Position numbers and translations under genes: made by a program
Shown here: in pieces, positions 8,257-16,262 of the stretch
How positions within the stretch are numbered: position 1 is the first letter of the stretch
Layout: each line of letters opens with the position of its first letter
The notes under the pieces: generated by a model
What the model was told of the DNA's origin: nothing
Seen by the model: the letters and a program-made list of their open reading frames with translations, nothing else
Databases searched by the model: none
Assembly: GCA_038147155.1 (NCBI GenBank)
Contig: JAYQTA010000008.1
Coordinates: 27,814 to 91,813 of the forward strand
DNA: 64,000 nt
Direction of reading: 5' to 3'
Source of the DNA: Australimonas brisbanensis
Lineage (GTDB): Bacteria > Chloroflexota > Dehalococcoidia > Lucifugimonadales > Australimonadaceae

Positions 8257-8420
8257 GCCGGCTGGGACTTGAGCGCGTGGATCTCGTCCAACACGCCGCG
8301 CTTGACCGACTCGGTCAGGCGGGTGAGTTCGTTGGCGGTGAGCCGCCGGCCCATGACCTCGCGCTCGTAGGCGGCGACGACGTTCATGAGGGTGCGGTCG
8401 TTGGGGGTGGTCAGGGCCAC
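8253..8420 (-). CDS. small conserved helical protein
   Basis: A 55-residue protein starts at GTG with GGAGG 6 bases upstream. It runs VALTTPNDRTLMNVVAAYER then ANELTRLTESVKRGVLDEI. It is predicted all-helical, charged, without Cys or signal. It overlaps the end of the protease gene tail-to-tail by 4 bases. The ribosome site and the codon pattern make it likely real. No family recognised. Confidence 0.65.
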   Translation of the reverse strand: MALTTPNDRTLMNVVAAYEREVMGRRLTANELTRLTESVKRGVLDEIHALKSQPA

Positions 8421-8543
8421 GGGCTGCCTCCGTCGGGTGCTGCCTCTGGAGGCTACCACGCGCTCACGGGTTGACCCAACGCACCCCCTGCGGCGATGGT
8501 GGCCCCCTGCCCCGCCGCAAGGCTGGGGGCGAAAGGAGGACCC

Positions 8544-8852
8544 ATGTTCGTAATACGCCGCGTGTGGAAGGTGAAGAAGGGGACGGCCCGCAAGGCCGCC
8601 GCCGTCATCACCGAGATCGGCAAGATGTACGAGGAGGCCGGGCTGCGCACACCGAGCCGCGTCTACACCTCCGGAGGCTCCGTGCCCGGCCCCGCCGACA
8701 CGGTGTACATGGAGTGGGTGGAGGAGGCGCTGCGCGACGCCTACCGGGAGGACAACCCGAAGCCCGCGCGCGAGGACGAGCTGTTCGCCCAGCTGCGGGA
8801 GCTGCGGGAGGACGAGTACGTGGAGTTCTACCAGCTCTACTCGGGCAAGTAG
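8544..8852 (+). CDS. small dimeric alpha/beta-barrel-like protein
   Basis: The protein has 102 residues, with a strong ribosome site (AAAGGAGG, 6 bases before ATG). The opening strand MFVIRRVWKVKKGTARKA and the later VYTSGGSVPGPADTVYMEW strand pair, with a helix between, resemble NIPSNAP/dimeric ferredoxin-like-barrel proteins (similar in style to the protein at 49409-50041). Such folds often bind small hydrophobic molecules. Stand-alone gene upstream of aroA; function unknown. Confidence 0.7.
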   Translation: MFVIRRVWKVKKGTARKAAAVITEIGKMYEEAGLRTPSRVYTSGGSVPGPADTVYMEWVEEALRDAYREDNPKPAREDELFAQLRELREDEYVEFYQLYSGK

Positions 8853-8875
8853 CCCACACCGGGAGGGTGGTGCGC

Positions 8876-8881
8876 TAGAAT
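8876..8881 (+). promoter_or_regulatory. -10 element TAGAAT before aroA
   Basis: GC-TAGAAT-CGCCCC lies 33 bases before the aroA ATG. It is the same 14-base string as at 6731-6744. No good -35. Confidence 0.5.
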
Positions 8882-8914
8882 CGCCCCACCCTCCCATGCA
8901 GGTGAGCAAGCCCC

Positions 8915-10246
8915 ATGCGCGCCGTCATCAGCCCGCCCAAGGCCCTGCGGGGCGACCTGACGCCCCCCGGCGATAAGTCCATCTCCCACCGCTCGGCAAT
9001 CTTCAACGCCATCGCGGAGGGAGCAGCGCGGGTGGAGAACTTCGGCCCCGGCGCCGACTGCCGCTCCACCCTGCGCGTGCTGCGCGGGCTGGGGGTGCGC
9101 ATCGAGGGCTCCGGCCCGGCGCTCACGGTGCACGGGGTGGGCCTGCGGGGGCTGGCGGAGCCCGCCAACGTGCTGAACGCGGGCAACTCCGGCACCACCA
9201 CCCGGCTGATGGCCGGGGTGCTGGCGGCCCAGCCCTTCCTGACGGTGCTCACGGGTGACCGCTCGCTGCGCTCGCGCCCCATGGCGCGGGTGCTGGACCC
9301 GCTGCGGGCGATGGGGGCATCGGTGGACGGACGCGACGGCGGTCGCCTGGCCCCGCTGGTGTTCCGGGGCGGGGCGCTGCGGGGGCTCACCTACCGGATG
9401 CCCGTGGCCTCGGCCCAGGTGAAGAGCGCGCTGCTGCTGGCGGGCCTGTACGCCGAGGGCGAGACGGTGCTGGAGCAGCCCGCGCGCTCGCGCGACCACA
9501 CGGAGTTGATGTTCGCGGCCATGGGCGTGCGCGTGCGCGAGGACGGCCTGCGCCTGTCCATCGCCCCCGCGCCCCTGCGCGCCGTGGACGTGCGCGTGCC
9601 CGCCGACATCTCCTCCGCCGCCTACTGGTTGGTGGCCGCCGTGGCTCACCCGGACGCGGAGGTCACCATCCGCAACGTGGGCGTGAACCCCTCCCGCACC
9701 GGGGTGCTGGATGCGCTCGCGCAGATGGGGGCCGACGTGCGGATGGTGAACCAGCGCGAGGAGGGCGGCGAGCCGGTGGCCGACCTGGTGGCGCGCTCGA
9801 GCCGCCTGCGGGGGACGGTGCTGGAGGGCGACCTCATACCCCGGCTGGTGGACGAGGTGCCGGTGCTGGCGCTGGCTGCGTGCTTCGCCGAGGGCACGAC
9901 CGAGGTGCGCGATGCCGCCGAACTGCGGGTGAAGGAGTCCGACCGCATCACCACCACCGCCACGGAACTGAACCGCATGGGCGCGCGCGTGAGCGAGCTG
10001 CCCGACGGGCTGCGCATCGACGGCGTGGGCCGCCTGTCCGGCGCGGAGGGACGCACCTACGACGACCACCGCATCGCCATGACGCTGGGGGTGGCCGGCC
10101 TGCTGGCGCGCTCGCGCACCACGGTGGTGAAGGCCGAGAACGCCGCCGTCTCCTACCCCTCCTTCTGGGAGGACATCGCCTCCCTTGGCGCAGGGGTGCG
10201 CACCGAGGGCGCGGCGGGGCGGGTGCGCTCGCGGGAGGACGGGTGA
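8915..10246 (+). CDS. aroA: 3-phosphoshikimate 1-carboxyvinyltransferase (EPSP synthase), class II-like
   Basis: This 443-residue enzyme of the shikimate pathway condenses phosphoenolpyruvate with shikimate-3-phosphate. PGDKSISHR, NAGNSGTTTRLM, SRPMARV, SAQVKSALLLAG and VKESDRI are the family motifs. The GNSGTT form and SAQVK resemble class II enzymes rather than the enterobacterial NAGTAMRP form; known class II enzymes tend to be less sensitive to glyphosate, but that cannot be decided from motifs alone. The ATG is 33 bases after a TAGAAT -10. The stop overlaps the gmk start. Confidence 0.95.
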   Translation: MRAVISPPKALRGDLTPPGDKSISHRSAIFNAIAEGAARVENFGPGADCRSTLRVLRGLGVRIEGSGPALTVHGVGLRGLAEPANVLNAGNSGTTTRLMAGVLAAQPFLTVLTGDRSLRSRPMARVLDPLRAMGASVDGRDGGRLAPLVFRGGALRGLTYRMPVASAQVKSALLLAGLYAEGETVLEQPARSRDHTELMFAAMGVRVREDGLRLSIAPAPLRAVDVRVPADISSAAYWLVAAVAHPDAEVTIRNVGVNPSRTGVLDALAQMGADVRMVNQREEGGEPVADLVARSSRLRGTVLEGDLIPRLVDEVPVLALAACFAEGTTEVRDAAELRVKESDRITTTATELNRMGARVSELPDGLRIDGVGRLSGAEGRTYDDHRIAMTLGVAGLLARSRTTVVKAENAAVSYPSFWEDIASLGAGVRTEGAAGRVRSREDG

Positions 10247-10845
10247 TGGCGCAGCGCGCCGGGCTGCTGGTGGTCGTCTCTGGCCCCTCCGGGGTGGGCA
10301 AGGACGCGGTGCTGGCGGCTCTGCGCCGGCTGCACCCCCAGATCCACTACCCCGTCACCGCCACCACGCGGCCCCAGCGCGCGGGCGAGGTGGACGGGCG
10401 CGATTACCTGTTCATCAGCCCGGAGCGTTTCGAGCAGCTGGTGGCCGAGGGCGGCTTCCTGGAGCACGCCGAGGTGTACGGGCGCCGCTACGGGGTGCCC
10501 AAGGCCCGCGTGCGCGATGAATTGGCCGCCGGGCGTGACGTGGTGGTGAAGGTGGACGTGCAGGGCGCGCGGACGATACGCGCCCTGGCTCCCGACGCCG
10601 TGCTGGTGTTCCTGGCCGCACCGTCGATGGACGAGCTGGAGCGCCGCCTGCGCGAGCGCAAGACCGAGTCCGCCGAGCAGTTGGCGATCCGCATCGAGAC
10701 GGCGCGCGAGGAGATGGCGCAGGCCTCCTGGTTCGACCGGGTCATCGTCAACGGCACGGACGACGTGGAGGGCACCGTGAAGGAGCTGATCGCGGCTATG
10801 GACGAGGAACGCTCGCGGGTGCCCGCGCGCGAGGTGCGGCTCTAG
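10246..10845 (+). CDS. gmk: guanylate kinase
   Basis: This 199-residue protein makes GDP from GMP and ATP. The P-loop is SGPSGVGKDAV; the GMP-binding segment is TATTRPQRAGEVDGRDY followed by FLEHAEVYGRRYGVPK; the lid contains RRLRERKTES. The A of its ATG is also the last base of the aroA TGA stop, so translation is coupled. The position after aroA is more often taken by cytidylate kinase, but the motifs are clearly those of guanylate kinase. Confidence 0.95.
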   Translation: MAQRAGLLVVVSGPSGVGKDAVLAALRRLHPQIHYPVTATTRPQRAGEVDGRDYLFISPERFEQLVAEGGFLEHAEVYGRRYGVPKARVRDELAAGRDVVVKVDVQGARTIRALAPDAVLVFLAAPSMDELERRLRERKTESAEQLAIRIETAREEMAQASWFDRVIVNGTDDVEGTVKELIAAMDEERSRVPAREVRL

Positions 10846-11594
10846 CCCACCAGCACCAGGTGGACCTGGCCAGGGCCATGGACACCGATGGTGAGCGTCT
10901 GCTCGATGTCGGCGGTGCGCGAGGGGCCGGAGATGAAGTTGAAGTAGGGCGCCCAGTGCGAGCGCCTCTTCTGGTGCTCAAGCCGCATCACGGCGAAGAA
11001 GTCGTCCAGGCTCTCCAGCACCTGCTCCGCCTCCACCACCACGGCCAGCACCGGCGGAGCGAGGGAGGCGAGGCGCGCCACGCCCTTGCGCTGGATGACG
11101 GCGCATGAGGCGGTCTCGGCGATGGCGTAGGCGACGCCCACGATGCCCAGGTCCGCCCGGAACGCCATGGGCTTGAGCTCGGACCGGCGGCGCGCGCGCC
11201 CGGCGGCCAGGATGGCCGGGGAGATGCCCTCACGGCGCAGCGCACCGTCCACGTCCACTCGGGTGAACACGTCCTCGGCGGTGCGGACGACGTGGCGCGC
11301 CTTGAGGCCATCGGCGATATCGGCGAGCACCTCGGCCGCACGGTCGGACGTGGCGGCGCGGTGAACGTTCCATGAGGCGCGCGCGGCCACGTCAGCGAGA
11401 CGCTCGCACAGGACGGAGCGGCGGGCCGCCACGCGCGCCAGCACCGTGCGCACCTTCTCCTCCTGACGCGTCTGGTTGGACTTGAGGGGGGCGTGGTCCG
11501 GCGTGTGGAGGATGGGCTCGGTGCGGCCCAGCGCCTCGCGCACACGCGCCAGGAACGCGGCCTTGTTGGGGTGCTCCGCGGGCATGTCCGGCAT
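10842..11594 (-). CDS. lutC: LUD-domain protein, lactate utilization protein C
   Basis: This 250-residue protein is a single LUD (LutC/YkgG, PF02589) domain. Features are ADLGIVGVAYAIAETASC, then PPVLAVVVE and the C-terminal FISGPSRTADIEQTLTIGVHG, where the ISGPSRTADIE string is the most conserved part of the family. LutABC oxidises L-lactate to pyruvate using Fe-S proteins. It starts 2 bases after lutB and meets gmk tail-to-tail with a 4-base overlap. Two in-frame ATGs (11594, 11585) are possible starts. Confidence 0.9.
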   Translation of the reverse strand: MPDMPAEHPNKAAFLARVREALGRTEPILHTPDHAPLKSNQTRQEEKVRTVLARVAARRSVLCERLADVAARASWNVHRAATSDRAAEVLADIADGLKARHVVRTAEDVFTRVDVDGALRREGISPAILAAGRARRRSELKPMAFRADLGIVGVAYAIAETASCAVIQRKGVARLASLAPPVLAVVVEAEQVLESLDDFFAVMRLEHQKRRSHWAPYFNFISGPSRTADIEQTLTIGVHGPGQVHLVLVG

Positions 11595-11596
11595 GG

Positions 11597-13060
11597 CTAG
11601 CGCCCCTCCCCGCCCTTGGCGCGGCGGGCCTGGCGCTCCTGCCAGGAGGCGACGAACGAGCGCTTCGCCAGCGCGGGGAGATCGCGCGACTTGGTCCAGT
11701 TGCCGATCATGGGCAGGGGCGCCCGTCGGATGCGCCCTCCGCGGGCGAAGGGCCCCTGGAACAGGCGGGCCAGGCGCGCGCCGGACTCCATGGCCTGGCG
11801 GGTGCGCATCGCCTTGCGCCAGCGGCCGATGAAGGCGCGCTCCAGCCGCCCCACCACGGGCCCGTGCTTGCCGTCGCCCTCGGCCGCCTGGTGGCGCAGG
11901 TGCAACAGCAACTTGGGGATGTCTATCTTCACCGGGCACACGTCCCGGCACGCCCCGCACAGGGTGGAAGCGTACGGGAGATCCTTGGCCTGCTCCATGC
12001 CCGTCATGGGCGGAGTGACGATGGCGCCGATGGGCCCGGAGTAGACCCACCCATAGGCGTGACCGCCCACGTTGCGGTAGACGGGGCAGTGGTTCAGGCA
12101 CGCCCCGCACCGGATGCACTGGAGCGCCTCGCGCAGGATCTCATCGCGCAGCAGGTTCAGGCGCCCGTTGTCCACCAGGATCAGGTGGAACTCCTCCGGA
12201 CCGTCCTCGTCAGAGGGGTTGCGCGGGCCGGAGATGAAGGAGTTGTAGGAGGTGATGCGCTGGCCCGTGGCCGAGCGGGGCAGCAGGCGCAGGAAGAGCG
12301 CCAGGTCCTCGATGGCCGGGACGATCTTCTCCATCCCCGCGATGGCCACGTGGATGCGCGGAGCCGAGGTGGTCATGCGCCCGTTGCCCTCGTTGGTGAC
12401 GATGCAGACCGTGCCGGTCTCAGCCACCACGAAGTTGGCGCCGCTGATGCCCATGTCGGCGATGGCGAACTTCTCGCGCAGCGCATCGCGGGCGATGACG
12501 CACAGGCGGGTGATGTCCTCGGTGGGCGCGGTCTTGAGCCAGCGCCCGAACAGTTCGGAGACATCCTGGCGGGACTTGTGCATCGCCGGGGCGATGATGT
12601 GGAACGGGGTCTCGCCGGCCAACTGGATGATGTACTCACCCAGGTCCGTCTCCACGGGCTCGATGCCGTTCTTCTCGAGGATCTGGTTGATGCCCATCTC
12701 CTCGGAGACCATGGACTTGGACTTGATGACGGTCTTGACGTTGTTGGCTCGGGCGATGTCCAGCACCATCTGCGAGGCCTGCTGGGCGTTATCGGCGAAG
12801 TGGACGTGCCCGCCGTTTCGGCGCACGCTCCTGTCCACCAGGTCCAGGTAGTAGTCGAGCCGCTCGATGGTGTGCGCCTTGATGGCGGCGGCGCGCTCGC
12901 GCATGGACTCCCAGGATTCCTCCTCGAAGTCAGCGGCGATGGCCGAGGCGCGCGCGGTGGTGAAGTGGTCCATCACGTGGGCCAGCGCGTGCTGGAGCTT
13001 GGGGTCGTGGACCGCGCGCTCCGAGGCCTGCTTGAACTGGGCGGACTTCACCTGGGCCAT
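11597..13060 (-). CDS. lutB: LutB-like iron-sulfur lactate-utilization protein
   Basis: This 487-residue protein has a LUD domain in the first ~300 residues (SKSMVSEEMGIN, ADMGISGANFVVAETGT, SFISGPRNPSD). Two 4Fe-4S clusters follow, CIRCGACLNHCPVY and CGACRDVCPVKIDIPKLL, and a short basic C-terminal part. It is the central electron-transfer subunit of the LutABC lactate dehydrogenase complex. The A of its ATG is the last base of the lutA TGA stop (TGATG). Longer upstream starts would overlap lutA and are not needed. Confidence 0.93.
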   Translation of the reverse strand: MAQVKSAQFKQASERAVHDPKLQHALAHVMDHFTTARASAIAADFEEESWESMRERAAAIKAHTIERLDYYLDLVDRSVRRNGGHVHFADNAQQASQMVLDIARANNVKTVIKSKSMVSEEMGINQILEKNGIEPVETDLGEYIIQLAGETPFHIIAPAMHKSRQDVSELFGRWLKTAPTEDITRLCVIARDALREKFAIADMGISGANFVVAETGTVCIVTNEGNGRMTTSAPRIHVAIAGMEKIVPAIEDLALFLRLLPRSATGQRITSYNSFISGPRNPSDEDGPEEFHLILVDNGRLNLLRDEILREALQCIRCGACLNHCPVYRNVGGHAYGWVYSGPIGAIVTPPMTGMEQAKDLPYASTLCGACRDVCPVKIDIPKLLLHLRHQAAEGDGKHGPVVGRLERAFIGRWRKAMRTRQAMESGARLARLFQGPFARGGRIRRAPLPMIGNWTKSRDLPALAKRSFVASWQERQARRAKGGEGR

Positions 13061-13857
13061 CAGGCCCCCTCCGCCTCGCCACCGGCCAGCAGCTGGGCGA
13101 TGTGCTGCGCCTTGATGCTCAGCCCGCGCCGTGCCATGGCCCCGCGCAGGTGCATCAGGCAACCGCAGTCGGTGGCGACCACCGTGCCCGCGCCGGACTC
13201 GGCGATGTGGGCCAGCTTCTGCTCCATGATGGCCTCGGAGATGGCGGGGAACTTCACGGAGAAGAGCCCGCCGAACCCGCAGCAGGTGTCCGAGGCCTCC
13301 ATCTCCTGCAGCTCCACCCCTTGGACGCCCTCGATCAGCGTGCGCGGCTCGCTCTTGAGGCGCAGCTCACGCAGGGTGTGGCAGGAGTCGTGGTAGGTCA
13401 CCAGGCCCTCGCCGCTGGAGCCCGTCTCACTGACGCCCAGCACGTTCACCAGGTAGTCCGTCAGTTCGTGGGTCTTCTCGCCCACCGCCTTGGCCCGGTC
13501 CAGGGTATCCGGGTCATCCGCGAACAATTCTTGGTAGTACACCTTGACCATGGCAGCGCACGAGCCAGAGGGCACGACGATACGTTCGGCGTCACCGAAC
13601 ACGTCCAGGAAGTGGCGCGCCACCTCGGCGGCCTCAGTGCGGAAGCCGCCGTTGAAGGCCACCTGCCCACAGCAGGTCTGAGCGGCGGGAACGTCCACCT
13701 CCACGCCCTGCGCCTCCAGCACCTGGACGGTCGCCTCCCCCACCTCAGGGAAGAACTGGTCCACCAGGCACGTGGCGCACAGCGATGCCCGCACCTTCGC
13801 CTTGGGGGGTGCGGGTCGCGGAGTGCTATGGCGTGAACGGGAGCGATTGCGGGCCAC
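13060..13857 (-). CDS. lutA: LutA-like CCG-domain lactate-utilization protein
   Basis: This 265-residue protein has two CCG domains (PF02754), the heterodisulfide-reductase-type cluster-binding repeats. The first is TCCGQVAFNGGF with SGSCAAMVK; the second is YHDSCHTLREL, TCCGFGGLFSVK and TDCGCLMHL. It starts at GTG, only about 12 bases after a TAACGT -10-like element, so the transcript is probably leaderless or nearly so. First gene of lutABC. Confidence 0.93.
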   Translation of the reverse strand: MARNRSRSRHSTPRPAPPKAKVRASLCATCLVDQFFPEVGEATVQVLEAQGVEVDVPAAQTCCGQVAFNGGFRTEAAEVARHFLDVFGDAERIVVPSGSCAAMVKVYYQELFADDPDTLDRAKAVGEKTHELTDYLVNVLGVSETGSSGEGLVTYHDSCHTLRELRLKSEPRTLIEGVQGVELQEMEASDTCCGFGGLFSVKFPAISEAIMEQKLAHIAESGAGTVVATDCGCLMHLRGAMARRGLSIKAQHIAQLLAGGEAEGA

Positions 13858-13937
13858 GAGAGAACGTTAGCAGAGGCGGCCCGCCCCTTCAATGGAGGGA
13901 CGGGCCCGTTATCGGCCCTGCTGAGCAGGAGCGCGCC

Positions 13938-14123
13938 CTAGGTGGGGCTGCCCGCCATCTCCCCGGCTTCGATGTATGCCTCGCCCAAGCTGAGGAACGG
14001 GGTCTCCTTGCCGTTGAACGCCACGGCATAGGTGGTGGGCCCGCCGTCGCCCGTCACCTCGAAGATCTCCGCCTTGCCCTTCGGCCCCTCGACGCTGGCC
14101 ACCGAAGACTTGCTCGCTGCCAT
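13938..14123 (-). CDS. small conserved protein downstream of DUF4395 gene
   Basis: A 61-residue protein; the start is set by AAGGAGG 6 bases before ATG. Pieces such as GKAEIFEVTGDGGPTTYAVAF and GKETPFLSLGEAYIEAGEM suggest a small beta-sheet domain with a C-terminal helix. No Cys and no signal. It lies between the DUF4395 gene and lutA on the same strand. No characterised family recognised. Confidence 0.65.
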   Translation of the reverse strand: MAASKSSVASVEGPKGKAEIFEVTGDGGPTTYAVAFNGKETPFLSLGEAYIEAGEMAGSPT

Positions 14124-14227
14124 CTGCGCCTCCTTGGCTCCGGCAGCGAGTGGCTGCCGGTGGGCGCTGCTCACGCCCGGTGGGTTGACGGCATGACCCT
14201 AGGCCGGATGCATGAATGCACCGTGAA

Positions 14228-14246
14228 CACGCCCCGTGGGGGCGTG
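14228..14246 (-). terminator. short hairpin after DUF4395 gene
   Basis: CACGCCCC and GGGGGCGTG form a stem of about 8 pairs with a tiny loop, some 40 bases past the DUF4395 stop codon. There is no T-run, so terminator function is uncertain. Confidence 0.35.
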
Positions 14247-14283
14247 AACGGGTGGTGAAAACGCCGAGGGGAGGCGGGAGGCC

Positions 14284-14820
14284 CTAGGCCGCCGAACGGT
14301 CCGTGAAGGACGGGAAGCGCAGGTCGTTGCAGCGCTCGCACACCTCGGGCGGGATGATGCCGAAGCGCATCAGCCAGCCGAAGGTGAAGCACCCGGCGCA
14401 GAAGCCCACGAAGGCCTCCAGCCCCGCGAAGAAGACCAGCACCCCCAGCACCGCCTGCGCCGCACCCACCAGGCCGAAGCCGTACACCAGCACGATGGCG
14501 GCGGTGGAAAAGACGAGGCCCACGCCTTGGGCGAACTGCTTGGGAGGCCCGGCCACCAAACGCGTGCGCCGGAGCACCTTGGGCGCGATGACCCTGGTGG
14601 CCAGGGTGCCCATGATGCTCAGCTTCGGCCCGGTGAGCACGCGGGCCAGGAAGCCGTAGGCCAGGAAGAACAGCAGCCAGTGGACGCCGGTGAAGATGAT
14701 CACCAGCGTGAGGGTGAAGACCATGGCCGCCACGGCGCGGGCTGCGTACTCATTGACGGGGTGCGGGAAGCTGAAGAGCGTCCGCAGCCCGGAGTTGGAC
14801 TTGATGGGTTCGGTAGTCAT
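14284..14820 (-). CDS. DUF4395 integral membrane protein
   Basis: This 178-residue protein has about four transmembrane helices, opens with VNEYAARAVAAMVFTLTL, and has conserved Cys pairs at the end (FCAGCFTFGW and CERCNDLRFPSF), as in DUF4395 proteins. Members of this family are commonly found beside sulfurtransferase or thioredoxin genes, which suggests a role in sulfur or thiol metabolism; the biochemical activity is not known. The start is at ATG 14820 (GAGGGAG upstream). Its transcript carries a polycysteine leader peptide and a terminator (14847-14952), so cysteine or charged tRNA-Cys supply probably controls it. Confidence 0.85.
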   Translation of the reverse strand: MTTEPIKSNSGLRTLFSFPHPVNEYAARAVAAMVFTLTLVIIFTGVHWLLFFLAYGFLARVLTGPKLSIMGTLATRVIAPKVLRRTRLVAGPPKQFAQGVGLVFSTAAIVLVYGFGLVGAAQAVLGVLVFFAGLEAFVGFCAGCFTFGWLMRFGIIPPEVCERCNDLRFPSFTDRSAA

Positions 14821-14846
14821 CGCTGCTCCCTCAGGTGAGATCCCAC

Positions 14847-14893
14847 AAAAAAAGCCCCCGTCACACTGCATGCACCCGCAGGCGGACGGAGGC
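14847..14893 (-). terminator. intrinsic terminator in the DUF4395 leader (attenuator)
   Basis: On the minus strand GCCTCCGTC (14893-14885) pairs over 9 bases, one G-U, with GACGGGGGC (14862-14854), followed directly by seven T. It sits between a tiny Cys-rich reading frame and the DUF4395 start codon. An alternative stem (GAGGTAGCGGCCTC just upstream) would use the left arm and could act as anti-terminator. This is the layout of a translation-controlled attenuator. Confidence 0.75.
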
Positions 14894-14916
14894 CGCTACC
14901 TCTGGCTGAGGCGGGG

Positions 14917-14952
14917 TCAGGGGCGCATACAACAACAGGAGCAGTGGTGCAT
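14917..14952 (-). CDS. polycysteine leader peptide MHHCSCCCMRP
   Basis: An 11-codon frame reads M-H-H-C-S-C-C-C-M-R-P-stop, with four Cys codons (TGC, TGT, TGT, TGT) in five positions. A TATCAT -10-like element ends 10 bases before the ATG, so the frame is probably translated from a leaderless or nearly leaderless transcript. Downstream are a terminator and the DUF4395 gene. Similar leaderless polycysteine frames that control sulfur genes by ribosome stalling are described in mycobacteria; a role here is inferred from that likeness and from the terminator. Confidence 0.7.
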   Translation of the reverse strand: MHHCSCCCMRP

Positions 14953-14961
14953 CACGCGCCG

Positions 14962-14967
14962 ATGATA
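14962..14967 (-). promoter_or_regulatory. -10 element TATCAT of the DUF4395 leader transcript
   Basis: GC-TATCAT-CGGCGC on the minus strand matches the TANNNT + CGCC pattern of other promoters here. It ends 10 bases before the leader-peptide ATG, which leaves almost no untranslated leader. Confidence 0.5.
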
Positions 14968-15107
14968 GCACGATGCGCAACCCTCCGCAGCAGAACCGGA
15001 TGCCTGCGTGTTTTCCCTCATGCCGATGTGGTACCCGCCCCCTGTCGGCGCCCCGGCCCAGGCGGCACCATGGGGGGAGTCCTGCACCAGCGGGGCAAAG
15101 GAACATC

Positions 15108-16181
15108 ATGCGCAACGCATCACATGCCCTCAGGGCATCGCTCACAACGCGCCTGCGTTCGCAGGCGGGCATCACCGGTATCGAGGCGGCGATCATCCTG
15201 ATCGCCTTCGTGGTGGTGGCCACCGTGTTCACCTACGCCGTGCTCTCCGCGGGCATCTTCGCCTCGGACAAGGGCAAGGAGGCGATCTACCGGGGGCTGG
15301 AGAAGGCGAGCACCAGCTTCGAACTGTTGGGCGTGGTGAAGGCGGATGGACAGCGCTCCACCACCCTCTCCGCCGTGGACACCCCCGGTGCGTGGGTGCC
15401 GCAGGCCAACGTCACCGGGGCCACGGAATCGTCCGACCGCAAGTCCGGCACCGCCGCGCTGCGGCTGACCATCGCCAGGCTGTTCGGCACGGGGTTGGTG
15501 GCCTACGAGGACCTTGGCTCCACCGTGGATCTCTCGGCCCACTACGCCGCAGAAGTGTGGCTCAAGCCGGATGTCGATGTGGCGGCTGGAGTGCTCCAGC
15601 TGCTGCTGGACGATACCGCGGGGTGTGGTTCTCCCCTGGAGACCCTCGCCGTCCCCGCGCTCACGGCCAACACCTGGAAGCAGGTGCGTGTGAACACCGC
15701 CGACCCCGCGGGCCTCACCGCCGTTGCCTGCGTGGGACTGAACGCCTCCTCGGAACCCGGTGCGCTCACGCTGCTGGTGGACCAGGTGGAAGGGCCCGAT
15801 GAGGTGCAGGCACTGCATCTGGTGCTGGGTCCCACGCTGGACACGGCGCCTCTGGCCTTCAACACCACCGTGGACTCCGACTCCGACGGCCTCCTCTCCG
15901 ACAAGGGCGCCAAGAACCACGACCTGGTCATCTCCTACATCGACTCCGAGTCGGTGGTGCGGGACCTGGCGTGGACGACCACGGAACTTGGCAAGGGCGA
16001 CGGGGACGTGCAGCTGGAGGCGGGCGAGAAGTTCCAGTTCAACGTGGACCTGCGCGCCGTCTCGCCGATACCCTCCGCCAACACGCTGGTGGTGCTGCAC
16101 CTGGCGCCCTACGACGGAAGCTCCACGGTGTTCGATAAGCGCATGCCCGCCAACATCGAGGTCTCCATGGTCATCCCCTAG
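15108..16181 (+). CDS. archaellin-like (archaeal-flagellin/type IV pilin-like) surface protein
   Basis: This 357-residue protein has a class III signal peptide: a basic leader ending SLTTRLRSQAG, then the mature N-terminus ITGIEAAIILIAFVVVATVF. The G-I-T-G-I-E-A-A-I-I-L-I-A-F-V-V string and the following SAGIFASDKGKEAI match archaellins (PF01917) more closely than bacterial type IV pilins. The remaining ~290 residues are beta-rich and Asp/Thr-rich with two Cys, as in exposed filament domains (e.g. FNTTVDSDSDGLLSDKGAK). The ATG follows AAAGGAAC. No archaellum motor or peptidase genes lie in the window, so it may form an archaellum built from elsewhere or an adhesive filament. Confidence 0.8.
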   Translation: MRNASHALRASLTTRLRSQAGITGIEAAIILIAFVVVATVFTYAVLSAGIFASDKGKEAIYRGLEKASTSFELLGVVKADGQRSTTLSAVDTPGAWVPQANVTGATESSDRKSGTAALRLTIARLFGTGLVAYEDLGSTVDLSAHYAAEVWLKPDVDVAAGVLQLLLDDTAGCGSPLETLAVPALTANTWKQVRVNTADPAGLTAVACVGLNASSEPGALTLLVDQVEGPDEVQALHLVLGPTLDTAPLAFNTTVDSDSDGLLSDKGAKNHDLVISYIDSESVVRDLAWTTTELGKGDGDVQLEAGEKFQFNVDLRAVSPIPSANTLVVLHLAPYDGSSTVFDKRMPANIEVSMVIP

Positions 16182-16208
16182 GCCGGCAGGCGCGATAAAC
16201 GGGAAAAG

Positions 16209-16238
16209 AGAGGGGCCGCTGCGATGCAGCGGCCCTCT
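16209..16238. terminator. bidirectional terminator between convergent genes
   Basis: GGCCGCTGC and GCAGCGGCC form a perfect stem with a 3-base loop, extended by AGAG/CTCT. On the minus strand it is followed by a TCTCTTTT tract. It separates the archaellin gene from the TctA gene. Confidence 0.8.
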
Positions 16239-16262
16239 GACGTTCTCGACGTGCGGCCAGGA

